Source: Bacteroidales bacterium UBA3834
GTDB lineage: Bacteria > Bacteroidota > Bacteroidia > Bacteroidales > P3
Reading direction: 5' to 3'
Assembly (NCBI GenBank): GCA_002392965.1
Contig: DGIA01000008.1
Location: 55,681-119,680, forward strand
DNA length: 64,000 nt
A model generated the notes under the pieces. It had not been told where the DNA came from. It was given only the letters and a program-made list of their open reading frames with translations, and made no database searches. Positions within the stretch are counted from its first letter, which is position 1. Every line of letters starts with the position of its first letter. Below are positions 1-8,819 of the stretch, piece after piece. The position numbers were made by a program, and so were the translations under genes.

Positions 1-592
1 TCTCCTTCTCGTCGAAGGTAGCCTTGAGCATGACGCGCTGCAGGTCGCTACCGGCGTCGGGCTCGGTAAGGTCCATACTCATGGTTTCACCGGCACAGAC
101 GCGGGGGATGTATTTCTGGCGCTGTTCTTCGCTGGCGAACTCATAGAGGGTGTCGATACAGCTCTGGAGGCTCCAGATGTTCTGGAAACCGGCATCGCTG
201 GCGCTGATCACCTCACTCATCATCGAGAATATCACCATCGGCAGGTTCAACCCGCCATAGCGGCGCGGCATAGAGACACCATAGAGGCCTGCCTTGCGAG
301 TGACATCGAGGTTCTCGAAGGTCTTCGAGGCGTAAATCATGCGGCCATTCTCCAGATGCGGTCCTTCGAGATCGACGCTCTCCGAGTTGGGTTCGATGAC
401 ATTGGCCGCCACATCGCCGGTGATGTCCAGGATGCGACGATAGTTCTCTATCGCGTCCTCATAATCTACCGGTGCGTCGGCATGCGTTGCGGCATCGATG
501 TAATTCCTTTCTTTCAGTTCCACCAAACGCTTCATCAGCGGATGGTCAAGGTGGAATGCTATTTCCGGATGGTCAGTATAATAGTTTGCCAT
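1..592 (-). CDS. Acyl-CoA dehydrogenase, N-terminal part (runs off the window)
   Basis: FAD-dependent acyl-CoA dehydrogenase that oxidises (or, run backwards, forms) the alpha-beta bond of acyl-CoA thioesters and exchanges electrons with ETF. I translated the minus strand from the ATG at 592: about 197 residues are present and the frame is open to the window edge. The segment MSMDLTEPDAGSDLQ is the family signature that contacts flavin and substrate. An N-terminal extension before the ACAD fold suggests the larger, roughly 570-residue Bacteroidales type. The start lies two bases after the etfA stop, so it is the last visible gene of an etfB-etfA-acd operon. Substrate chain length cannot be told from this half. 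Confidence 0.9.
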   Translation of the reverse strand, partial: MANYYTDHPEIAFHLDHPLMKRLVELKERNYIDAATHADAPVDYEDAIENYRRILDITGDVAANVIEPNSESVDLEGPHLENGRMIYASKTFENLDVTRKAGLYGVSMPRRYGGLNLPMVIFSMMSEVISASDAGFQNIWSLQSCIDTLYEFASEEQRQKYIPRVCAGETMSMDLTEPDAGSDLQRVMLKATFDEKE

Positions 593-594
593 AA

Positions 595-1617
595 TTATTT
601 GCTGTTTTGCTTGTAATACTTTATCAACTTCGGCACCACATCCTCCACCGTACCGGTAATCACATAGTCGGCAATCTTGTTGATGGGGGCCTCGGGGTCA
701 CTGTTGATGCTGATGATGATACCGCTGTCCTGCATACCGGCAATGTGCTGAATCTGACCGCTGATGCCACAAGCGATATACACTTTGGGATGCACGGTGA
801 CACCCGTCTGGCCAATCTGGCGGTCGTTGTCAATCCAGCCGGCATCGACGGCGGCACGACTGCCGCCCACCTCGCCGTGCAGCACTTTGGCCAACTCGAA
901 GAGCATGTCGAACCCCTCCTTGCTGCCGACACCGTAACCTCCAGAAACCACGATGGGGGCTCCCTTCAGGTTGTGCTTGGCGGCCTCCACATGGTGGTCG
1001 AGTACCTTCACCACGAAGGCCTCGGGGCTCACATACTTGCTCACCTCGGGATAAACCAATTCCTTCTTGCAACTGCCCTCATAGACAGCCTTCTGCATGA
1101 CGCCGCTACGCACCGTGGCCATCTGCGGACGATGGTCGGGATTGACAATGGTGGCCACTATATTGCCACCAAAAGCAGGACGAATCTGGTACAGCAGTTT
1201 CTCATATACCTTGCCTGTCTTCTTGTCCTCGAAGGGGCCGATCTCCAACTGCGTGCAGTCGGCCGTCAAACCGCTGGTCAGACTAGACGAGACACGCGGA
1301 CCCAAGTCACGGCCGATGACGGTGGCACCCATCAAGCATATCTGCGGTTGTTCCTCCTTGAAAAGGTTCACCACGATGTCGGTGTGCGGTGCAGAGGTGT
1401 AAGGGAACAGTTCGGGAGCGTCAAAGACAAACAACCGATCGACGCCGTAGGGCAATATTTGTTCTTCCACCTTGCCTTTGATGCCGGTACCAATCACTAC
1501 CGCGTGCAGCTCCACTCCCAGTTCGTTGGCCAGCTTGCGGCCTTTGGTCAGAAGTTCCTGTGAGACTTCGCGCACCTCTGTGCCCTCAATCTCGATATAT
1601 ACAAAAACGTTGTTCAT
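595..1617 (-). CDS. etfA: Electron transfer flavoprotein alpha subunit
   Basis: FAD-binding large subunit of ETF, which shuttles electrons between acyl-CoA dehydrogenase and the respiratory or fermentative redox pool in the cytoplasm. The 340-residue product has the ETF N-terminal alpha/beta domain and a C-terminal FAD domain with the motifs VVSGGYGVGS, GGSRAAVDAGW, IGQTG and SGQIQHIAGM, and a late NSDPEAPI. The frame is open ten codons further upstream, but the ATG at 1617 (MNNVFVYIE) matches the usual N-terminus, so I chose it. It sits between etfB (76 bases upstream) and the acyl-CoA dehydrogenase (2 bases downstream). Confidence 0.95.
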   Translation of the reverse strand: MNNVFVYIEIEGTEVREVSQELLTKGRKLANELGVELHAVVIGTGIKGKVEEQILPYGVDRLFVFDAPELFPYTSAPHTDIVVNLFKEEQPQICLMGATVIGRDLGPRVSSSLTSGLTADCTQLEIGPFEDKKTGKVYEKLLYQIRPAFGGNIVATIVNPDHRPQMATVRSGVMQKAVYEGSCKKELVYPEVSKYVSPEAFVVKVLDHHVEAAKHNLKGAPIVVSGGYGVGSKEGFDMLFELAKVLHGEVGGSRAAVDAGWIDNDRQIGQTGVTVHPKVYIACGISGQIQHIAGMQDSGIIISINSDPEAPINKIADYVITGTVEDVVPKLIKYYKQNSK

Positions 1618-1693
1618 ACTCTCTATTGTGTTATTGTGCTGTCGCATTAATATGTCATTGGCTGACGCATCTACACATTAACGCCTTGACACA

Positions 1694-2563
1694 CTATCCA
1701 ATGATTTTGTCGTTCAACAATTCAACGATGAGATTGTTTATCTCTTCATCGCTACCGGTCATCGTCTTGCTCTCCTTCGCCTGGAAAGCAATGCTCTGCA
1801 CCTCCTTCACTTTGGTCGGCGAGCCACTCATGCCGCACTGCTGCGGGTCACCATCTACGTCGGCCACACTCCATTGCGTTAGGTTCAGATACGGACGCTC
1901 CGCACGCAGGTCTTTGCGATTGTCGTCCTCGGCAACCTCCAACGGACAGGCGGCATACTTGTACTTCATCACCAGCTTGGCGTTGGCCGGACGACACTCG
2001 GCAGCGCTTCCATTCACTGTCACCACCAGCGGCAGCGGAGCTTCCACCACCTCCACGCCGCCGTCAATCATGCGGCGTATCGTGGCTTTCCCGTTCTCCA
2101 CTTTCAGAATTTCCTCGGCATAGGTCACCTGATTCAAACCCAACTTCTGAGCCACCTGAGGACCCACCTGGGCTGTGTCGCCGTCGATGGCTTGACGGCC
2201 GCCGATCACCAGATCCACATCGCCAATCTTTTTGATGGCGGTGGCAAGCGCATAGCTAGTCGCCAGCGTGTCGGCACCCGCAAACAGACGATCCGTCAGT
2301 AGCCAACCTGTATCGGCGCCGCGATAAAGTCCTTCGCGGATAATCTCGCCGGCACGTGGCGGTCCCATCGTCAGCAGACCCACCGTCGTCTCCGGGTCTT
2401 TCTCCTTCAGGCGCAGCGCCTGTTCCAATGCATTCAGGTCTTCGGGGTTAAAAATGGCAGGCAGCGCAGCACGGTTCACCGTCCCCTCTGCCGTCATAGC
2501 ATCCTTGCCAACATTCCTTGTGTCAGGCACTTGTTTGGCAAGTACAACAATCTTCAAACTCAT
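1694..2563 (-). CDS. etfB: Electron transfer flavoprotein beta subunit
   Basis: AMP/NAD-binding small subunit of ETF, partner of the alpha subunit encoded next. The product is 289 residues, slightly longer than typical (about 260), with MSLKIVVLAKQVPDT at the start and the EtfB signature around residues 118-140 (GGRQAIDGDTAQVGPQ), followed by GVEVVEAPLPLVVTVNG. It is first in the operon and has a textbook Bacteroidetes promoter 23-53 bases upstream. Whether the ETF is of the simple or the electron-bifurcating type cannot be decided by eye; no bifurcation partner (NADH-dependent bcd set) is visible in the window. Confidence 0.95.
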   Translation of the reverse strand: MSLKIVVLAKQVPDTRNVGKDAMTAEGTVNRAALPAIFNPEDLNALEQALRLKEKDPETTVGLLTMGPPRAGEIIREGLYRGADTGWLLTDRLFAGADTLATSYALATAIKKIGDVDLVIGGRQAIDGDTAQVGPQVAQKLGLNQVTYAEEILKVENGKATIRRMIDGGVEVVEAPLPLVVTVNGSAAECRPANAKLVMKYKYAACPLEVAEDDNRKDLRAERPYLNLTQWSVADVDGDPQQCGMSGSPTKVKEVQSIAFQAKESKTMTGSDEEINNLIVELLNDKIIG

Positions 2564-2585
2564 ATTCAGTTTTTTTAATAAGATG

Positions 2586-2616
2586 CAAAATTACGTTAAA
2601 TTCCCGACATAACAAA
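2586..2616 (-). promoter_or_regulatory. Promoter of the etfB-etfA-acd operon
   Basis: On the minus strand a TTTG (2616-2613) is followed after 19 bases by TAATTTTG (2593-2586). This fits the Bacteroidetes primary sigma consensus TTTG-N19/21-TAnnTTTG exactly. The etfB start codon follows 23 bases after the -7 element. Confidence 0.8.
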
Positions 2617-2693
2617 AAAAATGTTCCATATTATACACTTTGTGCAATGGTGAAGCCTTGATGATTCGGCATTGTCTCGGAGGCTTCCCACGG

Positions 2694-3446
2694 TCAGAAA
2701 TCCCACATGCCGCTATCTTTGAGGAACTGCAGCAGATCGCGGCTGACAGCGGTGTTCATCTCCTTTGGATAACGCTTGGTGGTGAAGATCTCGCAGTAGT
2801 TGCGGGTACCGTTCTCGCGAACCATCTGCCGGTTGAACGGGTGCTCGTCGCGCACACGGTGCATCTCAACCAGTTCATTGTCGGTAGGCACATGGTAGGT
2901 CTCGTTGTGCACCACAGCATCCTGTCCCAGACGTTCGCTTTCGCGCGGCTGCTCGTCGGGATGACCCATCGCTATGGCGATGACGGGGACCACTCCTTTG
3001 GGGCATTGCAGTAACTCAGCTATCTGGCGCGTGTTGTAATTGACAGTTCCGAGATAGCAGAACCCCAACCCTTTGGCTTCAGCGGCCACACAGATGTTCT
3101 GCGCACAGAGCGAGGCATCGACAAGGGCGGAGACGAACCACAGAAGGTTGCCATAAGGCTCGTCGCACTGATTGACACGACAATACTGGTGGTAGCGAGC
3201 CACGTCGGTGCAGACGGTGAGCCACAAAGGAGCCGTGGCGCACTGGCCGAAGTGCAGTTTGCAGAGCTCTCCGCGCAAAGGTTCTTGCGTAGTGGCGATA
3301 ACACTGTAAAGCTGCATGTTGCCCGTGTTGGAGGCACGCAGGCCGCACTCGAGGATTTCCCCCAACATATCGGGGGCGACGGTCTCGGAGGTGAATCGGC
3401 GGACGGAGCGATGCCGTAGGAGGATGTCTATCATATCGTTTTGCAT
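2694..3446 (-). CDS. Nitroreductase-family NAD(P)H-dependent FMN oxidoreductase
   Basis: Member of the nitroreductase superfamily, cytoplasmic flavoenzymes that reduce quinones, nitro compounds or flavins with NAD(P)H. The 250-residue product starts with the family hallmark RHRSVRRF (residues 11-18) and has the mid-protein VDASLCAQNICVAAEAKGLG helix and the CYLGTVNYN loop. A C-terminal tail with RDEHPFNRQM and WDF resembles NfsA/FRP-type members of about 250 residues. It lies 15 bases after the glycosyltransferase stop and is the last gene of the fab operon. The physiological substrate is unknown. Confidence 0.85.
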   Translation of the reverse strand: MQNDMIDILLRHRSVRRFTSETVAPDMLGEILECGLRASNTGNMQLYSVIATTQEPLRGELCKLHFGQCATAPLWLTVCTDVARYHQYCRVNQCDEPYGNLLWFVSALVDASLCAQNICVAAEAKGLGFCYLGTVNYNTRQIAELLQCPKGVVPVIAIAMGHPDEQPRESERLGQDAVVHNETYHVPTDNELVEMHRVRDEHPFNRQMVRENGTRNYCEIFTTKRYPKEMNTAVSRDLLQFLKDSGMWDF

Positions 3447-3461
3447 AGCATTAGTTTTTTA

Positions 3462-5186
3462 TCATTTTAATTTCCAGTCGCCTTTCACTGTCGTTGTTCC
3501 TGAGGTGCGGGTGACAGAGGTGCGGTACTGCGGGCTGTTGGCCGCTGGGTAGAATGCAGCGTATCCTATAGCCAGGCCACTGAGATGGGTCCCCTCGGGT
3601 ACAGAAGAAGACATGGTCATCACAGGACGGACAACCCTCTCAGAGCGGGCGTGAAGGGTGTCGGACAACGGAGCTGTAGCAGCAGCCACTGTGTTGGTCC
3701 CCCACTGGAACCAAAGCGAGATGCAAACTGGGTTGTCTTCTGTGGAGACAATGTCGTAACTGTAGGGATTGGTGACCCGTATCGTGAGTGGGAACTCAGG
3801 CAAACTGTCGGGAAAACAGAAGTCGATGGGTTCCATGCAAGTAATCTTCAGTTCCCGCATGGGATGGAAGTCGGTCACCACCATGTACTTAATATTACGG
3901 TTGGCCTCCACTTCGAGGCTCTCGCCGTGCAAGTCACCCAAATCGGCCACCACAACCTCACGGCCGGCAAAGGTGCGGTCGAGAGTGTCATATTGCCATT
4001 GGTTTTCGCGACTGTAGTAGAACGAGCTGCAGTGGGTGGGTTGTCCTGTGTAGAATGCGTACTTGGCCGCAAAGGAATAGCATCCAAGGAATTCGACGGG
4101 GCGTCCGTCGGCGACAGCGGCAAGCTTGCGGTAAGGCTCATCGCCCTCCCAGAGCTGACCCCGTAAATGGGTAGGATTGATTACCGCCACCACACGCACC
4201 ACCGTAAAAAGGACGACACAGATTATAGCAGCTGTATGTACAAAGCGGGAACGGCGTCCTGCATGGAAAACCATAGCCACCACCGGCATGCTGACAGGCA
4301 GCAACCACTGCGGTTGCACCCGGCCACGCATCGTGGCGACAAGGAAGAAGAGCACAAAACCGGCAAATAGAACGATGAAAATGCGACGCAAAGTCAAATC
4401 CTCATCGGAGGCGGGTTTGCACAAACCCTTGATAAAATGGACAATCCAGAGGGGATTGAAAATCACGGCCACGGTAGCCAGATACTCAAGGGTGAAGCTG
4501 AGGTCGTAACCCCAGGCGTTGCGTCCCACAAGGTGGTAACGGAAAGATGCCCAATCGTGCTCATACTGCCACCAAAGATGGGGCAAGAAAAGCAGCAGTG
4601 CCACACCGCCGGCCACATAAAGACGTCCACGGAGGAAAAGCTTGGGATTGGCCAGCAAAGCCAACCCCACCACCAAGACACCATGGTACTTGCTATAACC
4701 CAACAAAGCCACCGACATACCCATAAGGAGGGCGCTGACGAGGCTATTGTCGCGACAGAAACGGCGGTATGCCCAAAAGAACAGCACCGTGAACATCATC
4801 AGCGGTGCGTCAGGCACGGCCATAAAACCGTAAAGCTGCAACAACGGCTGCGAGAAGCAAAGAAGCACATAAAGCAGTGCATCGCGTCTCGAAGCGTCGG
4901 CAGGGCGAATCAAGTGCCAGAATAGCAACAGGTAAAGCGGTTGCAGGAGGGTGGCGAAGAAGCGGATGCCGAGCAATCCGGGCAGCCAGGAAGAGAGGGC
5001 GACCAGCAGCGCCACCATGGGCGGGTGATCATAGTACCCCCAATCAAGATGTCGTGAGAAATACCAATAATAGGCCTCGTCATCGGCAAGACCAGTGAAG
5101 GCCGCCTGCAACAGGTTGAACACCCACCAGGCAGCCAACAATAGAAAAGCCAAGGTATCGGGCTTCAATTGCCTGACACCCTGCAT
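3462..5186 (-). CDS. GT39-like (ArnT/PMT-type) integral membrane glycosyltransferase
   Basis: Probable GT-C glycosyltransferase using a polyprenyl-phosphate sugar to modify a lipid or protein on the outer face of the inner membrane. The 574-residue product has about ten hydrophobic helices. The first periplasmic loop carries the acidic catalytic motif LADDEAYYW followed by YYDHPPMVALL, as in ArnT and dolichyl-phosphate-mannose transferase families. A soluble C-terminal domain follows the last helix near residue 340. I chose the ATG at 5186, four bases after the fabG stop, over an in-frame ATG at 5216 inside fabG. Its place in a fatty-acid operon suggests a lipid acceptor, but this is inference. 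Confidence 0.85.
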   Translation of the reverse strand: MQGVRQLKPDTLAFLLLAAWWVFNLLQAAFTGLADDEAYYWYFSRHLDWGYYDHPPMVALLVALSSWLPGLLGIRFFATLLQPLYLLLFWHLIRPADASRRDALLYVLLCFSQPLLQLYGFMAVPDAPLMMFTVLFFWAYRRFCRDNSLVSALLMGMSVALLGYSKYHGVLVVGLALLANPKLFLRGRLYVAGGVALLLFLPHLWWQYEHDWASFRYHLVGRNAWGYDLSFTLEYLATVAVIFNPLWIVHFIKGLCKPASDEDLTLRRIFIVLFAGFVLFFLVATMRGRVQPQWLLPVSMPVVAMVFHAGRRSRFVHTAAIICVVLFTVVRVVAVINPTHLRGQLWEGDEPYRKLAAVADGRPVEFLGCYSFAAKYAFYTGQPTHCSSFYYSRENQWQYDTLDRTFAGREVVVADLGDLHGESLEVEANRNIKYMVVTDFHPMRELKITCMEPIDFCFPDSLPEFPLTIRVTNPYSYDIVSTEDNPVCISLWFQWGTNTVAAATAPLSDTLHARSERVVRPVMTMSSSVPEGTHLSGLAIGYAAFYPAANSPQYRTSVTRTSGTTTVKGDWKLK

Positions 5187-5190
5187 GGTA

Positions 5191-5937
5191 TTAGAGCGAC
5201 ACGCCACCATCGACACAAATCACTTGGCCGGTGATGTACTCGCTAAGGTCGGAAGCAAGGAAGAGCGAGGTACGGGCGATGTCAAGGTCTGTGCCTCCGC
5301 GACGCAGAGGAATCTCGTTGAGCCACTTATCGTGAGCCTCCTTAGGCATAGCTTGCGTCATAGCCGACTCAATAAGGCCGGGGGCAATGGCGTTGCAACG
5401 GATGCCACGCGAACCGAGTTCCTTGGCAAGACTCTTGGTAAAGCCAATGATACCGGCCTTGGAGGCAGAGTAGTTGCACTGGCCGGCGTTGCCGTTGACA
5501 CCCACCACCGACGAGGTGTTGATGATAGAGCCGGAACGCTGCTTAAGCATCATGGGGGCAAAAGCCTTGCAGTAGTTAAACACCGAACGGAGGTTCACTT
5601 CAAGCACGAGATCCCAATCTTTGGGCTGCATGCGGAGCAACAGGGTGTCGCGGGTGATGCCGGCGTTATTGACCAAGGCATCCAGACGGCCGAACTCCTT
5701 CTGCACCTGCTCGGCGACGGCCATCGTCTGGTCATAGTCGGCGGCATTGCTGGCGATGAAGGTGCTCTTGGGGCTGTGCTGTTGCAGTTCGGCAAGAAGT
5801 TCACGGCTGGCGTCGTTCTCCTGCAAATCGGTGAATATCACAGTAGCGCCGTGCTCGGCGAAAAGCTGGGCAGTGCGCTTGCCGATGCCACGGGAGGCTC
5901 CTGTGACAAGGGCGATTTTGTTCTCTAACAGTTTCAT
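5191..5937 (-). CDS. fabG: 3-oxoacyl-ACP reductase
   Basis: NADPH-dependent short-chain dehydrogenase that reduces 3-oxoacyl-ACP in fatty-acid elongation. The 248-residue length is typical. Visible are the Rossmann motif TGASRGIG (residues 12-19), NNAG (90-93), the catalytic Ser near 142-143, and the YSASK pair Tyr156/Lys160. The end CVDGG matches FabG. It starts five bases after the dehydratase stop, within the fabH-fabF-fabZ-fabG series. Confidence 0.93.
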   Translation of the reverse strand: MKLLENKIALVTGASRGIGKRTAQLFAEHGATVIFTDLQENDASRELLAELQQHSPKSTFIASNAADYDQTMAVAEQVQKEFGRLDALVNNAGITRDTLLLRMQPKDWDLVLEVNLRSVFNYCKAFAPMMLKQRSGSIINTSSVVGVNGNAGQCNYSASKAGIIGFTKSLAKELGSRGIRCNAIAPGLIESAMTQAMPKEAHDKWLNEIPLRRGGTDLDIARTSLFLASDLSEYITGQVICVDGGVSL

Positions 5938-5942
5938 TATTC

Positions 5943-6374
5943 TTATTCTTTCGGATTATCAATTAACGCAAATGTCAATTCGCCCGAGCAACAGGGCTTG
6001 CCACCCACACTGGCCTTGGCATCGACAAAGAAGATCATACCGCGACGGTTGGTGATACGGGCACGGATCTCAATGGTGTCGCCGGGACGGACAGGCTGGC
6101 GGAAACGGACGTTGTTGATGCCGCTGTAGAGCGGGGTACGACCGACCAGTTCGTCACGCACCAGAATGCAAGACGACTGGGCCATAATTTCACACTGGAT
6201 GACTCCAGGCACCACAGGATTGCCAGGAAAATGTCCCTGCAGGAAGAATTCGTCGCCACGCACATGGTAGTGGGCAATGGCGGTATCGCCTTCCATCGTA
6301 ACATCGTCGATAAGCAACATCGGCTCACGATGCGGCAGGAAGGTCTTGATTTCATCACGTTTTAATATTTCCAT
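5943..6374 (-). CDS. fabZ: 3-hydroxyacyl-ACP dehydratase, FabZ/FabA type
   Basis: Hot-dog-fold dehydratase that removes water from 3-hydroxyacyl-ACP. The 143-residue product carries the catalytic His48 in HFPGNPVVPG and the acidic residue Glu62 in CEIMAQ, in FabZ arrangement. FLPHREPMLLID near the N-terminus is the usual dehydratase start. Bacteroidetes also have a FabZ fused to LpxC; this is a free-standing copy. Whether it also isomerises (FabA-like) cannot be told from the sequence. Confidence 0.88.
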   Translation of the reverse strand: MEILKRDEIKTFLPHREPMLLIDDVTMEGDTAIAHYHVRGDEFFLQGHFPGNPVVPGVIQCEIMAQSSCILVRDELVGRTPLYSGINNVRFRQPVRPGDTIEIRARITNRRGMIFFVDAKASVGGKPCCSGELTFALIDNPKE

Positions 6375-6396
6375 AATTTAAATTTATTTCCAAACA

Positions 6397-7635
6397 TTAA
6401 ACTCTACGCAATGCTACCGTGGCATTGTTGCCACCGAAACCGAAGGTGTTGCTGATGGCGACGTCGGCCTGCCACTGACGGGCGGTGTGAGGAGTGTAGT
6501 CGAGATCGCATTCGGGATCCGGCTGGTCAAGATGGATAGTTGGGGGGATGACTCCGTTTTTCAGTGCCAATGCACTGATGATGAGTTCAACTGCGCCTGT
6601 GGCACCCAACATGTGGCCATGCATCGACTTGGTGCTGCTGATCATCGCTTTGCGAGCCCCATCCTCACCGAGAGCAGCCTTGATGCCCTTGGTCTCGCCT
6701 TTGTCGTTAAGGGGGGTACCCGTTCCGTGAGCGTTGATATACAGGCGCTCATCAGCTTTAAATCCAGCCTCTTCCAGCGCCAGTCGCATAGATTCGGCAC
6801 CACCGCGGCACTCGGGGTGGGGAGCTGTGTAGTGGTGGGCATCGCAGGTATTGCCGTAACCGCAGACTTCGGCATATATCTTTGCCCCACGTTTCTTAGC
6901 CAAGGTTTCGCTTTCCAGCACCATGATACCACATCCTTCTCCCAGGACGAAGCCCCTGCGGCGTGCATCAAAAGGCAAGGAGGCTGCCATCGGGTCTTCG
7001 ACAGTGGTGAGTGCCTTCATGTTGGCAAAGCCACCGACAGCCATCTCACAGATGGCAGATTCGGTGCCGCCGGTGATAACGGCATCGGCACGTCCCTCAT
7101 GGATAAGGCGATAGGCCTCACCCACCGAGTGGGTACCGGTGGCACAAGCGGTCACCACAGGGATATTGGGTCCTTGGGCGTTATAAGTAATAGCAACATT
7201 GCCGCCTGCGATGTTCGATATCATTTCGGGAATGAACAGCGGCGAGATGCGACGCAGACCATATTGCAACTTGTTGGCATGCTCACGTTCGAAGGTCTTG
7301 ATACCACCGATGCCGCTGCCGATAGCGGTACCGAAACGGCGCGGGTCAATATCCTCACCCACACGCAAACCGCTGTCCTGCATAGCCTGGGCAGCCGCTG
7401 CAAGAGCAAACAAGGCGAAGGTGTCGTTATGGCGGATCATGGTCTTGTCGATACCAAAGTCTTCGGGACGGAAGTCCTTGACCTCGGCGGCAATCTTCAC
7501 CGGCAGATTCTCGCGGTCGATCTCGGTGATGAGCCCGATACCGCAGACTCCATTAATCAAGCTGTTCCACAGCGTCTCAATATTGTTTCCAAGTGGGGTT
7601 ATACAGCCCACGCCTGTAATAAAAACTCTGTTCAT
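6397..7635 (-). CDS. fabF: Beta-ketoacyl-ACP synthase II
   Basis: Condensing enzyme extending acyl-ACP with malonyl-ACP. The 412-residue product has the Cys-His-His triad: Cys164 in VTACATGTHS, His303 in NAHGTGTPLND and His339 in KSMHGHMLGA. All residues required for decarboxylative condensation are present, so it is not a chain-length-factor-like inactive subunit. It is second in the operon, 32 bases after fabH and 22 bases before fabZ. Confidence 0.93.
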   Translation of the reverse strand: MNRVFITGVGCITPLGNNIETLWNSLINGVCGIGLITEIDRENLPVKIAAEVKDFRPEDFGIDKTMIRHNDTFALFALAAAAQAMQDSGLRVGEDIDPRRFGTAIGSGIGGIKTFEREHANKLQYGLRRISPLFIPEMISNIAGGNVAITYNAQGPNIPVVTACATGTHSVGEAYRLIHEGRADAVITGGTESAICEMAVGGFANMKALTTVEDPMAASLPFDARRRGFVLGEGCGIMVLESETLAKKRGAKIYAEVCGYGNTCDAHHYTAPHPECRGGAESMRLALEEAGFKADERLYINAHGTGTPLNDKGETKGIKAALGEDGARKAMISSTKSMHGHMLGATGAVELIISALALKNGVIPPTIHLDQPDPECDLDYTPHTARQWQADVAISNTFGFGGNNATVALRRV

Positions 7636-7667
7636 ACTTTTCCTTTTACTTTAGTTTTACATATTAT

Positions 7668-8630
7668 TTAATAACGAACCACTGCGGCACTGGTAACAAA
7701 GCCCGCACCGAAACCGTTGAACACCATCAGGTCTCCGCGATGAATATGCCCTTCGCGGATTTCTTCATCGAGCAGCACGGGAATACTTGCCGAAGAGGTG
7801 TTGCCACGCTTGTGGATATTGGAGTGAAAACGTTCGGGCGGCAAGTCGAAGTTTTGCTTGATGGCATCGATAATTCGTTGATTGGCTTGATGAAGGAGGT
7901 AGTGGTCTATATTTTCCAACTGCAGGCCTGCTTTAGCCACAACCTCTTTAATGTCGCGCTGTGCCGAGGAAACCGCCATACGGAAAACCTCACGGCCTTT
8001 CAACTGCATCGCCATGTGAGTGTCGATTCCTTCACCTGTTTCAAATGGGGTCGGCTCACAAGGCAGACGATAGTAGATGACATCCGGCATAGGAGTCGAT
8101 GTTAGCTTACTGGCCAGATAGTTATCTCCCTCGCCAAGCACCATAGCTCCGGCTGCATCACCAAACAGCACGCAGGTCTCACGTTGAGTCCAGTCAACCA
8201 TGCGCGTAACCTCTTCTGCGCAGATGTAAAGTATTCGACTGGCTCGCCCCGTTTCGATAAAGGCATCGCAAATATCAAGGCCATAGACAAAACCGGCACA
8301 TGCCGAGTTGAGATCCATCGTTGGGCAATTAGGTCCTTTTATACCAAGATGATGTTGCACCAATGCTGCCAATGAAGGAGTGACATAGCAGTTACAAACA
8401 TTGTGACAGATGATGAAATCGATATCCTCCGGCACCAATCCGGCCGCCTCAATGGCACGCTGGCCCGCCAGCGCCGCCATCTCCTCGAACCTCTCGGTGG
8501 TGATTATCTGTCGGCTCTTAATTCCAGTGCGTGTAGTAATCCATTCGTCACTTGTTTCCACATAATCGGAAAGCATGTCGTTGGTCACAGTGAACTTAGG
8601 TAGAGCACTTCCTGTTCCAAGTATTTTCAT
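7668..8630 (-). CDS. fabH: Beta-ketoacyl-ACP synthase III
   Basis: Starter condensing enzyme that joins an acyl-CoA with malonyl-ACP. In 320 residues it has the FabH triad: Cys111 in DLNSACAGF, His247 in LLHQANQR and Asn277 in HKRGNTSSAS. It is the first gene of a six-gene operon (fabH, fabF, fabZ, fabG, GT39-like, nitroreductase). No acyl carrier protein or malonyl transferase is encoded here. The upstream region is shared with the divergent LytTR gene. Only a weak -7 element is visible (TTTCTTTG, 8718-8711). Confidence 0.93.
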   Translation of the reverse strand: MKILGTGSALPKFTVTNDMLSDYVETSDEWITTRTGIKSRQIITTERFEEMAALAGQRAIEAAGLVPEDIDFIICHNVCNCYVTPSLAALVQHHLGIKGPNCPTMDLNSACAGFVYGLDICDAFIETGRASRILYICAEEVTRMVDWTQRETCVLFGDAAGAMVLGEGDNYLASKLTSTPMPDVIYYRLPCEPTPFETGEGIDTHMAMQLKGREVFRMAVSSAQRDIKEVVAKAGLQLENIDHYLLHQANQRIIDAIKQNFDLPPERFHSNIHKRGNTSSASIPVLLDEEIREGHIHRGDLMVFNGFGAGFVTSAAVVRY

Positions 8631-8748
8631 CCTTATTAATTATCTTTATGGGCGTTTGTGCTTGCTATTTTCCGCCCGTGTTATTATCTTAATTTTTATT
8701 AAAACGGAGTGCAAAGAAACACCATCTTTATAAAATATAAAAGTTAAA

Positions 8749-8800
8749 TTGGGCAAACAGTACAATAATTTGGGTAAAATTATGTTATTTTGGGCAAACA
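8749..8800 (+). promoter_or_regulatory. Three phased direct repeats between fabH and the LytTR gene
   Basis: The motif TTGGGYAAA occurs three times, starting at 8749 (TTGGGCAAAC), 8770 (TTGGGTAAAA) and 8790 (TTGGGCAAAC). Spacings are 21 and 20 bases, about two helical turns. LytTR-domain proteins typically bind paired direct repeats spaced this way, and the array ends 20 bases before the LytTR start codon. It is therefore a likely operator for autoregulation and possibly for the divergent fab operon. The DNA-binding assignment is inference. Confidence 0.55.
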
Positions 8801-8819
8801 AACTCTATTTTCAACTGTA

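Noticed and set aside
8790..8819. Earlier TTG start for the LytTR gene
   Set aside because: The codon lies inside the third repeat of the presumed operator, and the ATG at 8820 has a purine-rich context. The extra ten residues look like translated operator sequence.
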